Below, in pieces: positions 8,237-16,323 of a stretch of 64,000 nucleotides of DNA. Numbering within the stretch: position 1 is the first letter of the stretch; each line of letters starts with the position of its first letter. The position numbers and the translations under genes were made by a program. The DNA comes from CAXSBR01 sp964236495 (GTDB lineage: Bacteria > Actinomycetota > Actinomycetes > Mycobacteriales > Jatrophihabitantaceae). The stretch lies in assembly GCA_964236495.1 (NCBI GenBank), contig CAXSBR010000005.1:1-64000 (forward strand), given 5' to 3'. The notes beneath the pieces are model-generated. The model had not been told where the DNA came from, did not search any database, and was given only the letters and a program-made list of their open reading frames with translations.

Positions 8237-8950
8237 TCAGGCGTTCATGGCTGCAATCTGGGCGTAGAACGGCGCTGGGTCGTGAGCCAGGGCGGCTTTC
8301 ACCGTGCGGCTCCAGTCGTCGACGAGGACTTCGACCGAGCCTGCGGCCAGCCCGTCGAGAGCCGCTCGCACCACGGCGGCGGGCTCGAGCAGCGGGCCGT
8401 CGTAGCCGGCCATCATGTCGGTGTCCGCAGCACCCAGGTGCACGCCGACAACCTGAGTTCCCTGCGCGGCGAGCTCGACCCGGGTGCCGTTGGTCAGGCT
8501 CCACTCCGCGGCTTTGGCCGCGGAGTAGGACGTGGCTCCGTCCCAGGAGAACCAGGACAGCGCGGACAGTACGTTGATGATGCCGCCGCCGCCGTTGCGG
8601 GCGAGGATGTCGGCGAATGCGCGGCTGACGGCGAGGTTGCCGAAGAAGTGGGTGTTCATCTCTCGGCGAATGTCGGCCAGGTCGCCGCGGATGAGGTTTT
8701 GATAGGTCGAGACACCGGCGTTGTTGACCAGCAGAGTCACATCGCCGGCAGCGCGGGCCGCCGCGTCGATGGTGTCCTGGTCCAGTAGGTCGACGGCGAG
8801 AAGCTCAACCCCTGGAGTGGTGATGGTCTGGGGATCGCGGGCGGTGGCATAGACCTTCGCTGCTCCCCGTTGGAGTAGTTGTTCGGTGAAGTGGCGACCC
8901 AGACCTCGATTGGCTCCAGTGACCAGTGCGACGGACCCTTCGATGTTCAT
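8237..8950 (-). CDS. Short-chain dehydrogenase/reductase (classical SDR)
   Basis: A 237-residue classical SDR. The cofactor motif TGANRGLG is at residues 11-18, NNAG at 76-79, and the catalytic Ser-Tyr-Lys set appears as S129 (VLSALS), Y142 and K146 (YSAAK). Arg15 after TGAN and Arg38 (ATARD) suggest NADP(H) preference. Substrate not predictable. It is divergent from a MerR-family regulator, with one palindromic operator between them, so it is probably the regulator's target. Confidence 0.9.
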   Translation of the reverse strand: MNIEGSVALVTGANRGLGRHFTEQLLQRGAAKVYATARDPQTITTPGVELLAVDLLDQDTIDAAARAAGDVTLLVNNAGVSTYQNLIRGDLADIRREMNTHFFGNLAVSRAFADILARNGGGGIINVLSALSWFSWDGATSYSAAKAAEWSLTNGTRVELAAQGTQVVGVHLGAADTDMMAGYDGPLLEPAAVVRAALDGLAAGSVEVLVDDWSRTVKAALAHDPAPFYAQIAAMNA

Positions 8951-9016
8951 CGACGTTTCCTGTCCTTTGTGCGTGGGGTTGCGGCACTGCTTGTGCCGGT
9001 ACCGTGGACGCTAAGA

Positions 9017-9034
9017 CCTGACGCTGACGTCAGG
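9017..9034. promoter_or_regulatory. Palindromic operator between SDR and MerR genes
   Basis: CCTGACG-CTGA-CGTCAGG is a perfect 7-bp inverted repeat with a 4-bp spacer. It sits 26 bp before the merR-type start and about 67 bp before the SDR start. This is the dyad form used by MerR-family activators, which bind between -35 and -10 elements. Binding by the adjacent regulator is inferred. Confidence 0.7.
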
Positions 9035-9060
9035 GGCAAGAGCCTGAGAGCGGAGTCACA

Positions 9061-9468
9061 ATGCGCATCGGTGAAGTCGCCACCCAGTCCGGCGCCAGCG
9101 TGCGGTCCCTGCGTTATTATGAGGAACAAGGACTGTTGCGTCCGCAGCGCACCACGAGTGACCAACGGGTGTACGGCCCCGACGCTGTCGAGCGGGTCCG
9201 GCTGTTGCGCCGGCTGTACAGCGCAGGTCTTACCAGCGCGACGATCGCCGCTCTTTTGCCGTGTGTCGACACACCATCGGATGAGGTCACTCGCGACACC
9301 ATCGCGGTCATGCGCCGCGAACACGACCGCATCAGCGCTCAGATCACCGACCTGATCAGCACCCGGAACGACCTGTCCTACCTGATCGACGCCGCAACAA
9401 CTTTCCACCGCGAGCAGCTCGACACGGACACGACACCTGTCGCAACGGCATCCGAGCTGGTCGCTTAG
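9061..9468 (+). CDS. MerR-family transcriptional regulator
   Basis: A 135-residue regulator that opens MRIGEVATQSGASVRSLRYYEEQGLL, the winged-helix signature of MerR proteins, followed by R(V)YGPDAVERVRLLRRLYSAGL. A coiled-coil dimerisation helix spans roughly residues 75-110. The C-terminal effector part is short, with no conserved cysteine cluster beyond a single C, so it is not a metal sensor of the MerR/CueR type. It faces the SDR gene across the CCTGACG palindrome; it probably controls both genes. Confidence 0.9.
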   Translation: MRIGEVATQSGASVRSLRYYEEQGLLRPQRTTSDQRVYGPDAVERVRLLRRLYSAGLTSATIAALLPCVDTPSDEVTRDTIAVMRREHDRISAQITDLISTRNDLSYLIDAATTFHREQLDTDTTPVATASELVA

Positions 9469-9560
9469 CCGACACCTTTCGGCCGACCGATTGCCGACGT
9501 CATGCGGCGCCCGTGCGTCGACGTGGCGCAGGGGCCGTAGGGCTTGACCGGGGTCAGGGG

Positions 9561-9598
9561 GTCAGCAGGTCAGCAGGTCAGCAGGTCAGCAGGTCAGC
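9561..9598. repeat. 8-bp tandem repeat (GTCAGCAG)n
   Basis: About 4.7 copies of GTCAGCAG in direct tandem. The array overlaps the stop codon of the minus-strand SDR gene (stop at 9594-9596) and extends downstream of it. The unit is not a multiple of three, but it lies beyond the coding part so length change would not alter the protein. Confidence 0.85.
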
Positions 9599-10430
9599 GC
9601 AAGTACAGCGTGTTGGCGGTGACCAGAGCGCACAGGTCTGAGGCGAGCATGGTGACGGCGTCGGCCACCTGCTCGGGGCTCGCGACACCGATGTGCTCCG
9701 GGCTCTGCTCCACCGACGCGGTGACCGCCGGTGTGATCCAACCGGTGTCGGTGACGGGTGGGTAGAGCATATTCGCCGTGATCCCGAACGGCGCCAATTC
9801 CCAGGCCGCGGACATCGTGTAGTTGGCCTGGGCGGCTTTGGCTGCGCCGTAGGACACCTCGCCGGGGAACCCTTGCGCGCCGCCCGACATCAAGCCGATG
9901 ATCCGCCCCCAGGTGGCGCCGCGGGCGATGTGACGGCGGGCAAATTCGGCAATGAGCAGCGCAGCAGCCCGTCCGTCAACCTCGAGTAGGCGGCTGGCGG
10001 TGTCCACCGCGACCTGATTCACCGTGCGGCCGAAGCGATCGCTCGGCATTGGGATGAAGGAGTCGGCGACCCATCCGCTGGCGTTGTTCACCAGGATTTC
10101 GACGGGCCCGAGCGCCTGCTCGGCTTCAGCGAACAGTGTCCGCGGCATATCAGGGTCCCGTAGGTCCGCCTCCACCGCGACGGCGCGTCCTCCCGCCGAC
10201 TCGATCGCCGTTACCACATGATCGGCGTCAGCGGCACGGTCGGAGCTGTACGTCGCGGGCAGGCTGGGGTCCACCGGGTCGTCCAGACGCAGGTAAGTGA
10301 TCAATACCGAACAGCCCTGCGCCGCCAACGCAGCGGCCGTAGCTGCGCCTATTCCGTGATTGGCGCCAGTGACAAGAGCGACCCGCCGGCGCAGTCCGGG
10401 CAGTGCGATCCGCGCTGACGACGCAGACAT
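9594..10430 (-). CDS. Short-chain dehydrogenase/reductase
   Basis: A 278-residue SDR. TGANHGIG occurs at residues 21-28, NNAS at 115-118 (usual NNAG altered in the last residue), Ser182, Tyr194 and Lys198 (YGAAK) form the active site. A longer-than-usual insert (residues ~50-66) follows the second beta strand. The substrate is unknown. The stop codon lies in the GTCAGCAG array, and the next minus-strand gene upstream is the epimerase, 164 bp away. Confidence 0.88.
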   Translation of the reverse strand: MSASSARIALPGLRRRVALVTGANHGIGAATAAALAAQGCSVLITYLRLDDPVDPSLPATYSSDRAADADHVVTAIESAGGRAVAVEADLRDPDMPRTLFAEAEQALGPVEILVNNASGWVADSFIPMPSDRFGRTVNQVAVDTASRLLEVDGRAAALLIAEFARRHIARGATWGRIIGLMSGGAQGFPGEVSYGAAKAAQANYTMSAAWELAPFGITANMLYPPVTDTGWITPAVTASVEQSPEHIGVASPEQVADAVTMLASDLCALVTANTLYLR

Positions 10431-10594
10431 GAGCTCCCTTGCTCCAACCGGCCCGAAAGCCGCTTCGTAGGCTGGGGCTGGCGAACCACCTGCCCGGCAC
10501 TGCGCAGGTTAGCGCGGCCGGCCGCGAAGTGACCACGCAATATCGCTGCATTCCGACGCGTGTCAGACGAGCGGCAGGGCTGCGCGTCTTGGGC

Positions 10595-11509
10595 TCAGCT
10601 TGCTGCGGCAGCGAAGTAGTGGCCCTGCTCCAGATCCTCGATGAGTCCAGGTCCGGTCGGCTCCCACGAGACAAGCTCGCGGGTGAGCGCGCTGGAGACC
10701 GGCATGTCCATTCCCAGGAAACCGGCGAGGAACCCGAACTGAGCCCCCGCCTGTTCGGGTGAAACAGAGGCGACCGGGAGATCGAGTCCGCGGCCGATCG
10801 CGTCGGCGATGTCGCGCATGGCGACGCCTTGCTCGCCGACGGCGTGCAGCACAGATCCCGGCGGCGCGCTTTCGATTCCGAGGCGGACCAGCCGCGCCGC
10901 GTCGGAGCGGTGGACCGCAGGCCAGCGATTGGCACCGTCGCCGATGTAGGCGGCCGAGCCGGCCGCCCGATCCGCGGCGACCGTCATCGCGATGAAACCG
11001 TTGTCGCCCGCTCCGTGCACGGTCGGGGCGAAACGGACGCTCATGGACCGGACCCCACGCTGGGCCAGCGCCAGCGCCGCCTGCTCGTTGCGGACCCGCC
11101 CGCCTGCACCGGGGAACGGCTCGGACGTGTCGCGCTCGGTGGCCAGTACGCCCGGCTTCAAGCCGGCTACGCCTGAAGCGATTGCCAGCGGCCGATCGGT
11201 GCCGACCAATGTCTCGCCGAGCGCCTCGATGGCGGCCAGGTCGGAACTGACGGCGGTCTCGAAGTCGCCGGTGAACGCGATGTCGTGACGAAATGCCAGG
11301 TGCACGACGCCGTCGCTGTCTGCCGCGGCCGCACGCAGGATGTCGAGATCGCCCAGGTCGCCGCGGCGAACCTCGGCGCCGGCGGCTGCGACTACCGCAG
11401 CAGAAGACTCGGAGCGGGCGAGGCCGACAACGTCATGGTCGGCCGCGATCAGCTCTGCCACGACGGCCGAACCGATCCAACCGGACGCGCCGGTGACGAA
11501 GATGCGCAT
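10595..11509 (-). CDS. NAD-dependent epimerase/dehydratase family (extended SDR) protein
   Basis: ATG 11509, preceded by the strong ribosome binding site AGGAGG, gives 304 residues starting MRIFVTGASGWIGSAV, the GxxGxxG dinucleotide-binding motif of extended SDRs. Further matches are the acidic HLAFRHD segment and a C-terminal substrate domain. The usual YxxxK is not obvious (the corresponding region reads GRVRNEQAAL), as in several atypical SDRs. It is divergent from a TetR regulator with two matching operators between them, so it is probably the regulated gene. Confidence 0.85.
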   Translation of the reverse strand: MRIFVTGASGWIGSAVVAELIAADHDVVGLARSESSAAVVAAAGAEVRRGDLGDLDILRAAAADSDGVVHLAFRHDIAFTGDFETAVSSDLAAIEALGETLVGTDRPLAIASGVAGLKPGVLATERDTSEPFPGAGGRVRNEQAALALAQRGVRSMSVRFAPTVHGAGDNGFIAMTVAADRAAGSAAYIGDGANRWPAVHRSDAARLVRLGIESAPPGSVLHAVGEQGVAMRDIADAIGRGLDLPVASVSPEQAGAQFGFLAGFLGMDMPVSSALTRELVSWEPTGPGLIEDLEQGHYFAAAAS

Positions 11510-11589
11510 GAAGTACCTCCTGGTGGCAGGTGCGAGCGGGGACGGCCTACACCGTCGATGAAAGTTCGGCGATCGAGCGGGCGACGCCA

Positions 11590-11604
11590 TGTCAGTTGCT
11601 GCCA
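11590..11604. promoter_or_regulatory. TetR operator, site 1
   Basis: TGTCAGTTGCTGCCA fits the dyad TGNCAG-NNN-CTGNCA. Its centre is 32 bp, three helical turns, from site 2. The same dyad recurs beside the second TetR gene at 32204-32218. Confidence 0.7.
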
Positions 11605-11621
11605 TTGAACGTAGCACGCAA

Positions 11622-11636
11622 TGTCAGGCACTGTCA
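11622..11636. promoter_or_regulatory. TetR operator, site 2
   Basis: TGTCAGGCACTGTCA fits the same dyad TGNCAG-NNN-CTGNCA, 20 bp before the TetR start. It is placed to allow autoregulation and repression of the divergent epimerase gene. Confidence 0.7.
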
Positions 11637-11655
11637 TGGGCGATAGGATGGCGCA

Positions 11656-12237
11656 ATGAGCCGCTGGGAGCCCAACGCCCCGGAACGCCTGCAGCAGGCG
11701 GCGTTCGCGCTCTACACCGAGCGCGGTTACGACCAGACCACGGTCGTCGAGATCGCGGTACGCGCCGGGCTCACCGAGCGCACGTTCTTCCGACACTTCG
11801 CCGACAAACGCGAAGTGCTGTTCGCAGGCGGTGATCGCTTCAGCGCCATCGTCGTCGGCCCGGTGTCGGCCGCCCCCTCGTCGGCGACCACGCTGGAGGC
11901 CGTTGCAGCCGGCATCGAGGCGGCCGGCTCTGCGTTTCCTGCCGTGGAAGTGGTCCGTCGTCGGCAGGCGCTGCTGCAGGCCAACCCCGAACTGCAGGAA
12001 CGTGAGCTGATCAAACTTGCCTCAGTCGCCACGGCTCTGGGTGCGGCGCTGCGTCGGCGGGGCGTGTCCGACATAGCTGCCGAGCTCGCCGCGGAGACCG
12101 GCATCGCCGTTTTACGGGTAGCCCTCGCACACTGGGTCGACGACCCGGCCGAGCAGCCGTGGGAGGTGCACGTCCGGGAGGCGATGGACGAACTGCGCCG
12201 GCTCACCACCGAGGCCGGCGTCGCTGCTTCGGCCTGA
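11656..12237 (+). CDS. TetR-family transcriptional regulator
   Basis: A 193-residue TetR protein. The N-terminal helix-turn-helix (residues ~10-55) includes FALYTERGYDQTTVVEIA and the recognition helix LTERTFFRHF, then the conserved ADKREVLF. The C-terminal ligand domain resembles the acyl-binding TetR_C group but its ligand is unknown. The recognition helix is almost the same as that of the TetR at 31623-32183 (VTERTYFRHF), matching the shared operator sequence. It is divergent from the epimerase-family gene. Confidence 0.92.
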   Translation: MSRWEPNAPERLQQAAFALYTERGYDQTTVVEIAVRAGLTERTFFRHFADKREVLFAGGDRFSAIVVGPVSAAPSSATTLEAVAAGIEAAGSAFPAVEVVRRRQALLQANPELQERELIKLASVATALGAALRRRGVSDIAAELAAETGIAVLRVALAHWVDDPAEQPWEVHVREAMDELRRLTTEAGVAASA

Positions 12238-12388
12238 GCCGAACGCGTCACTAGCGCGAAGCCCGCGCGGCTTGCCGTTGCGGGCAAGAGTTCACTCCAC
12301 CGCACCGTTGCTCCAGCCTTGCTGGCGGGTAGGTCGGCCTGGCCGGCGGGTGGATCGGTGGCCTGTCCGGCGCGTGGGTCGGGCGGGC

Positions 12389-12574
12389 TCAGGCCAGAAC
12401 GCGCGCGTGTTGCACTCGGCGTTCGCCGTCGAGGACGCGATGGGCGGCCGCCTCGGCACGCAGCTCGCTGATCTCGGCTTGCAGTTCGCGTACCCGCGCC
12501 CGCAGCCGACTCAGTTCGATGTCCTGAGCGACCTGGGAAGACGTTGCAATGTAGCCGACGAGGGCCCTGGCCAT
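12389..12574 (-). CDS. Small coiled-coil protein, function unknown
   Basis: A 61-residue protein: MARALVGYIATSS, then a charged heptad helix (LSRLRARVRELQAEISELRAE) that should form a coiled coil. The start ATG follows a GAGAGG sequence. Small proteins of this layout (MARALVGY/MAKALxGH plus a coiled coil) are common hypotheticals in actinobacteria; no function is known to me. The stretch 12238-12388 downstream holds only short GGCGGGT-type direct repeats. Confidence 0.65.
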   Translation of the reverse strand: MARALVGYIATSSQVAQDIELSRLRARVRELQAEISELRAEAAAHRVLDGERRVQHARVLA

Positions 12575-12771
12575 GGTGGTGGCCTCTCACGTGCGAAGGG
12601 ACTGCGTTGGCTGCAATCAGCACAACGCCACTAACATTTGCCCGATGTAACAGGGTGGTAACGATGGTCTCACCAAAGTTGCTCGAAATCAACTTCCTGC
12701 GCGGCTGCACCGGCGGTGGGCGCGCCGCCGGCTTCAACGACGACCGAAGCAGGGCTGAGGCCGCCCTACGG

Positions 12772-13692
12772 TCAGCCGGCGGCCCTGGCGGCGCGCGGAA
12801 GAGGCTGGCACCGAGGGCACCAGAAACTTGACCGATTCATGAACGGCGTGCGGCGGATCACGGTGCCGCACCGTGGGCACGGCCTGCCCTGCTGGCCGTA
12901 CGCGGCCAGCGACCGGTCGAAGTACCCCGACTGACCGTTGACGTTCACGTACAGCGAATCGAACGACGTACCGCCGACGGCCAGCGCCTCCGCCATCACC
13001 GCACGCACGGCACCCAACAGTTCGCGCAACTTTGTCGCAGACACCGTCGAGGCCAACCGATTGCCGTTGATCCGAGCCCGCCACAGCGACTCGTCTGCGT
13101 AGATGTTGCCGATCCCCGAAACGACCGTCTGGTCCAGCAGCACCCGCTTGATTTGGCTGCGGCTGCGCTGCACGCGCTGGATCCAGCCGGCGTCGTCGAA
13201 GTCCGGATCGAGCGGATCGCGCGCGATGTGGGCGACAAGGGCCGGAACGGTGTCGGCGCCGTCGATGGTCGAGGCGAGGTCGTCCACAACCAGACCGCCG
13301 AAGGTGCGCTGATCGACGAAGCGCAGTTCCGGGCCGCGATCGTCGAATACGAACCGCACCCGCAGGTGTTTCTGCGGCTCCCGATCAACCGGATCGAGCA
13401 GAAGTTGGCCGCTCATGCCCAGATGTGCGATCACGCAGACGTCGCCGGGGACCCCGTCCGGATCGACGCCGGCACCCGCTCGCACGTCCTGCAACACGAG
13501 CCACAGGTACTTACCGCGCCGATGAACCGACGTCACCGTCAGCCCGAGCGGGGCGGTGGCGAAGTGGTCACCTCCGGCGCGATGGCGCCGAACCGCCCGC
13601 AGGTGCAGAACCTGTACCGCCGCGATTCGCCTGCCCACGACGTGCGCTGCCACCCCGGCGCGCACGGTCTCCACCTCGGGGAGTTCAGGCAT
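12772..13692 (-). CDS. mutM: Formamidopyrimidine-DNA glycosylase
   Basis: A 306-residue bifunctional glycosylase/AP lyase that removes 8-oxoguanine and formamidopyrimidines. The N-terminus PELPEVE supplies the catalytic proline and glutamate after Met removal. Lys in HRRGKYLWL, the NIYADESLW helix-two-turn-helix and the C-terminal zinc finger (CPRC, 16-residue gap, CPRC) are all present. It follows rnc by 37 bp and is probably co-transcribed. Confidence 0.97.
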   Translation of the reverse strand: MPELPEVETVRAGVAAHVVGRRIAAVQVLHLRAVRRHRAGGDHFATAPLGLTVTSVHRRGKYLWLVLQDVRAGAGVDPDGVPGDVCVIAHLGMSGQLLLDPVDREPQKHLRVRFVFDDRGPELRFVDQRTFGGLVVDDLASTIDGADTVPALVAHIARDPLDPDFDDAGWIQRVQRSRSQIKRVLLDQTVVSGIGNIYADESLWRARINGNRLASTVSATKLRELLGAVRAVMAEALAVGGTSFDSLYVNVNGQSGYFDRSLAAYGQQGRPCPRCGTVIRRTPFMNRSSFWCPRCQPLPRAARAAG

Positions 13693-13729
13693 GGCTTGCC
13701 GTTCTGGACGCGTGAGTGGAGGCCAGCGT

Positions 13730-14536
13730 TCAGTCCGCAGCAGACGGAGTGGCGGCCAGCAGTTGCGACGCCAGTACTTCGGCCGGCGGATCGCCGGGAA
13801 GCCCGGACACTTCGGGCCGCGACGCCGACAAGCGCGACCGCAACACCGTCCACGCCGCCGCGGCTGCGGCCTGCTCGGCCTCCTTCCTGTTGCGCCCGGT
13901 GCAGGGCAGGAACTCCTCCGAAGCCACCCGGGCGCGGGCGGTGAATCGCCGTTCGTGGTCGGGGCCTTCCGAGGCGCTCACGTACCCGGGCACCCCGAGT
14001 CCCAACGCGGCGGTGAGCTCCTGCAGGCTCGTCTTCCAGTCCAGGGCCGCACCCATGTGCTCGGTGTTGGCCAGGCGGTCCTCGAACAGGGTGTGCACGA
14101 CGCGACGAGCCTCGTCGATGCCCAGCTCGATGTAGATCGTGCCCAGGATCGCTTCCAACGCGTCGGCCAGGATGCTGGACTTGTCCCGGCCGCCGGTCGC
14201 CTCCTCACCGCGACCGAGCCGCAGGTACGCGCCCAGCCCGTCGGATCCGATGCCCCGCGCCACCTCGGCCAGCGCACGCATGTTGACCACCGAGGCACGC
14301 ATCTTGGCCAACTTGCCCTCGGGCAGATCCGGGAAACGCCGGTACAGAGAGTCGGTGACGACGATACTGAGCACCGCGTCGCCCAGGAACTCCAGCCGCT
14401 CGTTGTCCGCGGCATTGCCGTTCTCGTAAGCGAACGAGCGGTGCGTGAGGGCAGTAAGCAGCATCGTCTCGTCGATGGTGACGCCCAGCAGTGCTGCCAG
14501 CTCCGCACTGGGCTGCGGTCGGGTGCGCTCAGGCAT
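13730..14536 (-). CDS. rnc: Ribonuclease III
   Basis: A 268-residue RNase III that cleaves double-stranded RNA, for example in rRNA maturation. The signature NERLEFLGDAVL (residues ~45-56) contains the catalytic Glu/Asp, and a second acidic set appears in DALEAILGTIY. A double-stranded RNA-binding domain occupies residues ~165-235 (DWKTSLQELTAALG ... RNRKEAEQAAAAAAW). The tail after residue 235 is low complexity. Part of the rpmF-rnc-mutM cluster. Confidence 0.97.
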   Translation of the reverse strand: MPERTRPQPSAELAALLGVTIDETMLLTALTHRSFAYENGNAADNERLEFLGDAVLSIVVTDSLYRRFPDLPEGKLAKMRASVVNMRALAEVARGIGSDGLGAYLRLGRGEEATGGRDKSSILADALEAILGTIYIELGIDEARRVVHTLFEDRLANTEHMGAALDWKTSLQELTAALGLGVPGYVSASEGPDHERRFTARARVASEEFLPCTGRNRKEAEQAAAAAAWTVLRSRLSASRPEVSGLPGDPPAEVLASQLLAATPSAAD

Positions 14537-14587
14537 CGGCTGCGGAGCCGGGCATGACGACGCCGTTCCGCGGTAGGGCGCAGCCCA

Positions 14588-14767
14588 TCAGACGGAGAGA
14601 ACCTGGCGCCCGTCGTACTGCCCGCAATTCGCGCAGGCGGTGTGTGGCAGCTTCACTTCGCCACACGCCCGGTTGGGGCACTGCACCAGTGTGGGGGCGC
14701 TCGCCTTCCACTGTGCGCGCCGCGAACGGGTGTTGCTGCGCGAGGTCTTCCGCTTCGGAACGGCCAC
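14588..14767 (-). CDS. rpmF: 50S ribosomal protein L32
   Basis: A 59-residue protein starting at GTG 14767 (VAVPKRKTSRSNTRSRRAQWK) after an AGGAG ribosome binding site. It is a zinc-ribbon (C+) form: C-x4-C in CPNRAC and C-x2-C in CANC. The first pair has the wider four-residue spacing. It overlaps nothing but is only 4 bp from the DUF177 stop, so the two are co-transcribed as in most bacteria. Confidence 0.96.
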   Translation of the reverse strand: MAVPKRKTSRSNTRSRRAQWKASAPTLVQCPNRACGEVKLPHTACANCGQYDGRQVLSV

Positions 14768-14771
14768 GGTG

Positions 14772-15440
14772 TTACTCCTGACTTGTCTGGCTCGACGACA
14801 TCGGCAAGTGTGCCAGCGCCGCCCAGCGCGGGTCGATCTGGTCATGGGTGTGCCCTGGTGCAAGATCGTCTAGCCGCTGCCCGCAGTCGGGGCAAAGGCC
14901 GGCGCAATCGTGCCGGCACAGCAGCGTGGCCGGCAAGCCGAGCACGATGCCGTCACGCACCATCTGTTCTAGGTCGAGCGCGTCGCCCACAATTCGGTGG
15001 ACTTCGTCCTCTTCGGTCGTCTCGTCGGTCGTGCTGTTCGGATAGGCGAACAGCTCGCAGACGTCGAGTACGAGCTCGTCGACGACAGGGTCCAGGCAAC
15101 GCCCGCACTCTGCCTGCAACTCGGTCGCGACGGTGCCGGTTACCAGAACACCTTCGGTGACCGCTTCGAGCCGCAGATCCAGTTCGAGCGGCTGACTGCG
15201 AACTACGCCGACCACATCGGTACCGAGGTGCTCAGGGCTGAGAACACGATGTCGCCAGGTCCGCATCGTTCCGGCCTGCCGACCCATGTCGCGGATGTCG
15301 ACAACGAACGGAGAACGCAGATCGGGGGTGCGGCTCGATGCCGATTTCGCAGCTGTCTTCTCAGCCTTGCTCTTGTCGATGCCGTGCTCTCCGGTTGCGC
15401 CCCGGGTTTTGGGAGCGCGCACGGACGGAGTTGAAGCCAC
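14772..15440 (-). CDS. DUF177 (YceD-like) protein, probable 23S rRNA accumulation factor
   Basis: A protein of about 222 residues in the DUF177 family, which is almost always encoded before rpmF. E. coli YceD is needed for normal 23S rRNA levels. Conserved features are CGRCLDPV, ELFAYP and the C-terminal cluster CRHDCAGLCPDCGQRL. The start is uncertain: GTG 15440 gives VASTPSVRAP, the frame stays open to GTG 15494, and neither has a clear ribosome binding site. The N-terminal ~40 residues are Lys/Ala-rich and probably flexible. Confidence 0.88.
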   Translation of the reverse strand: MASTPSVRAPKTRGATGEHGIDKSKAEKTAAKSASSRTPDLRSPFVVDIRDMGRQAGTMRTWRHRVLSPEHLGTDVVGVVRSQPLELDLRLEAVTEGVLVTGTVATELQAECGRCLDPVVDELVLDVCELFAYPNSTTDETTEEDEVHRIVGDALDLEQMVRDGIVLGLPATLLCRHDCAGLCPDCGQRLDDLAPGHTHDQIDPRWAALAHLPMSSSQTSQE

Positions 15441-15528
15441 ACAGCAGAATACCCGAACAACTCGTGGCGCTGCGCCATCGCTGCGCTCGGTCACTGCATC
15501 GGGCCTGTGATTGCAGTCGGTTCAGGAG

Positions 15529-16269
15529 CTAGGCCGGCGCTGTCCGACGCGCCCGGAGTTCCTCGCGCCCGCGCTGCACCGTGGCGGCGCTGCCCTCCAG
15601 CACGTCGACCATCTCGCTCAGCGTGTCCTCGACGTAGTTCTCCGCATCGCTTCGCAGTCGATTGGCGGCCTCGTCGGCCTGCGCCCGCAGCTCTGCGTCG
15701 TAGCGCTGAGCTGCGGCGCGTAGCGAGCTGTCGTAGCTCTCCGCGTCGGCGCGCAGCTGTGCGGCTACCGCGGTGGCAGCCTGATGCACTCCGGCGGCAG
15801 AGATCAGGGCAGCGTTGCGGGCCTCACCGTCTGCGACCAGCGCCCTGGCCTGCTGCGTGGCGCGGGCGATCATGTCCTCACTCCGGCCGGTGGCTTCGCT
15901 CACCCGCTGCTCCGCCGCGGTTTCGGCGGCGGTTCGCCAGGCGGTGGCGTCTGTTTGAGCCTCGGAGCGGGCCTGGTCGGCTTGCTCGGCGGCGCTGCGT
16001 CGTGCCTCGTCGGCGCGCTTTCGGGCGTCGACGAGCATGGTTTCTGCCTGCCCGCGCGCCTCGTCGAGCATCGCGTTGCGCTCGACCAGTAGTCGGCGGG
16101 CCTGGTCGAGGTCGGGCGGCAGTGCGTCGCGCAGGTCGTCGAGCAGGTCCAGCGTGTGCTCGCGCGGCAGAATGCACGAACCCGACATCGGCACGGTGCG
16201 TGCGGTCTCCACCGTCTCGACGAGCTCGCCGAGTACGTCGTACGCACGAATTACCCGCTGATCGGTCAT
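15529..16269 (-). CDS. DivIVA-domain cell-division/cell-envelope protein (SepIVA-like)
   Basis: A 246-residue protein, mostly one long coiled coil rich in Ala, Glu, Gln and Arg (residues ~50-235), preceded by a compact N-terminus (VIRAYDVLGELVETVETAR). It matches the mycobacterial SepIVA (Rv2927c) type, essential for division and envelope growth. The position next to DUF177, rpmF, rnc and mutM is the same as in mycobacteria. Being cytoplasmic, it acts at the membrane or septum through partner proteins. Confidence 0.85.
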   Translation of the reverse strand: MTDQRVIRAYDVLGELVETVETARTVPMSGSCILPREHTLDLLDDLRDALPPDLDQARRLLVERNAMLDEARGQAETMLVDARKRADEARRSAAEQADQARSEAQTDATAWRTAAETAAEQRVSEATGRSEDMIARATQQARALVADGEARNAALISAAGVHQAATAVAAQLRADAESYDSSLRAAAQRYDAELRAQADEAANRLRSDAENYVEDTLSEMVDVLEGSAATVQRGREELRARRTAPA

Positions 16270-16323
16270 TGGTTACACCTTGTCCCCCGGAGGATCCTCA
16301 GCAGATCACAGCAGCGGGACCGC

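Noticed and set aside
9561..9598. CRISPR-like array
   Set aside because: The 8-bp GTCAGCAG repeat is contiguous with no spacers and no cas genes; it is a simple tandem repeat.
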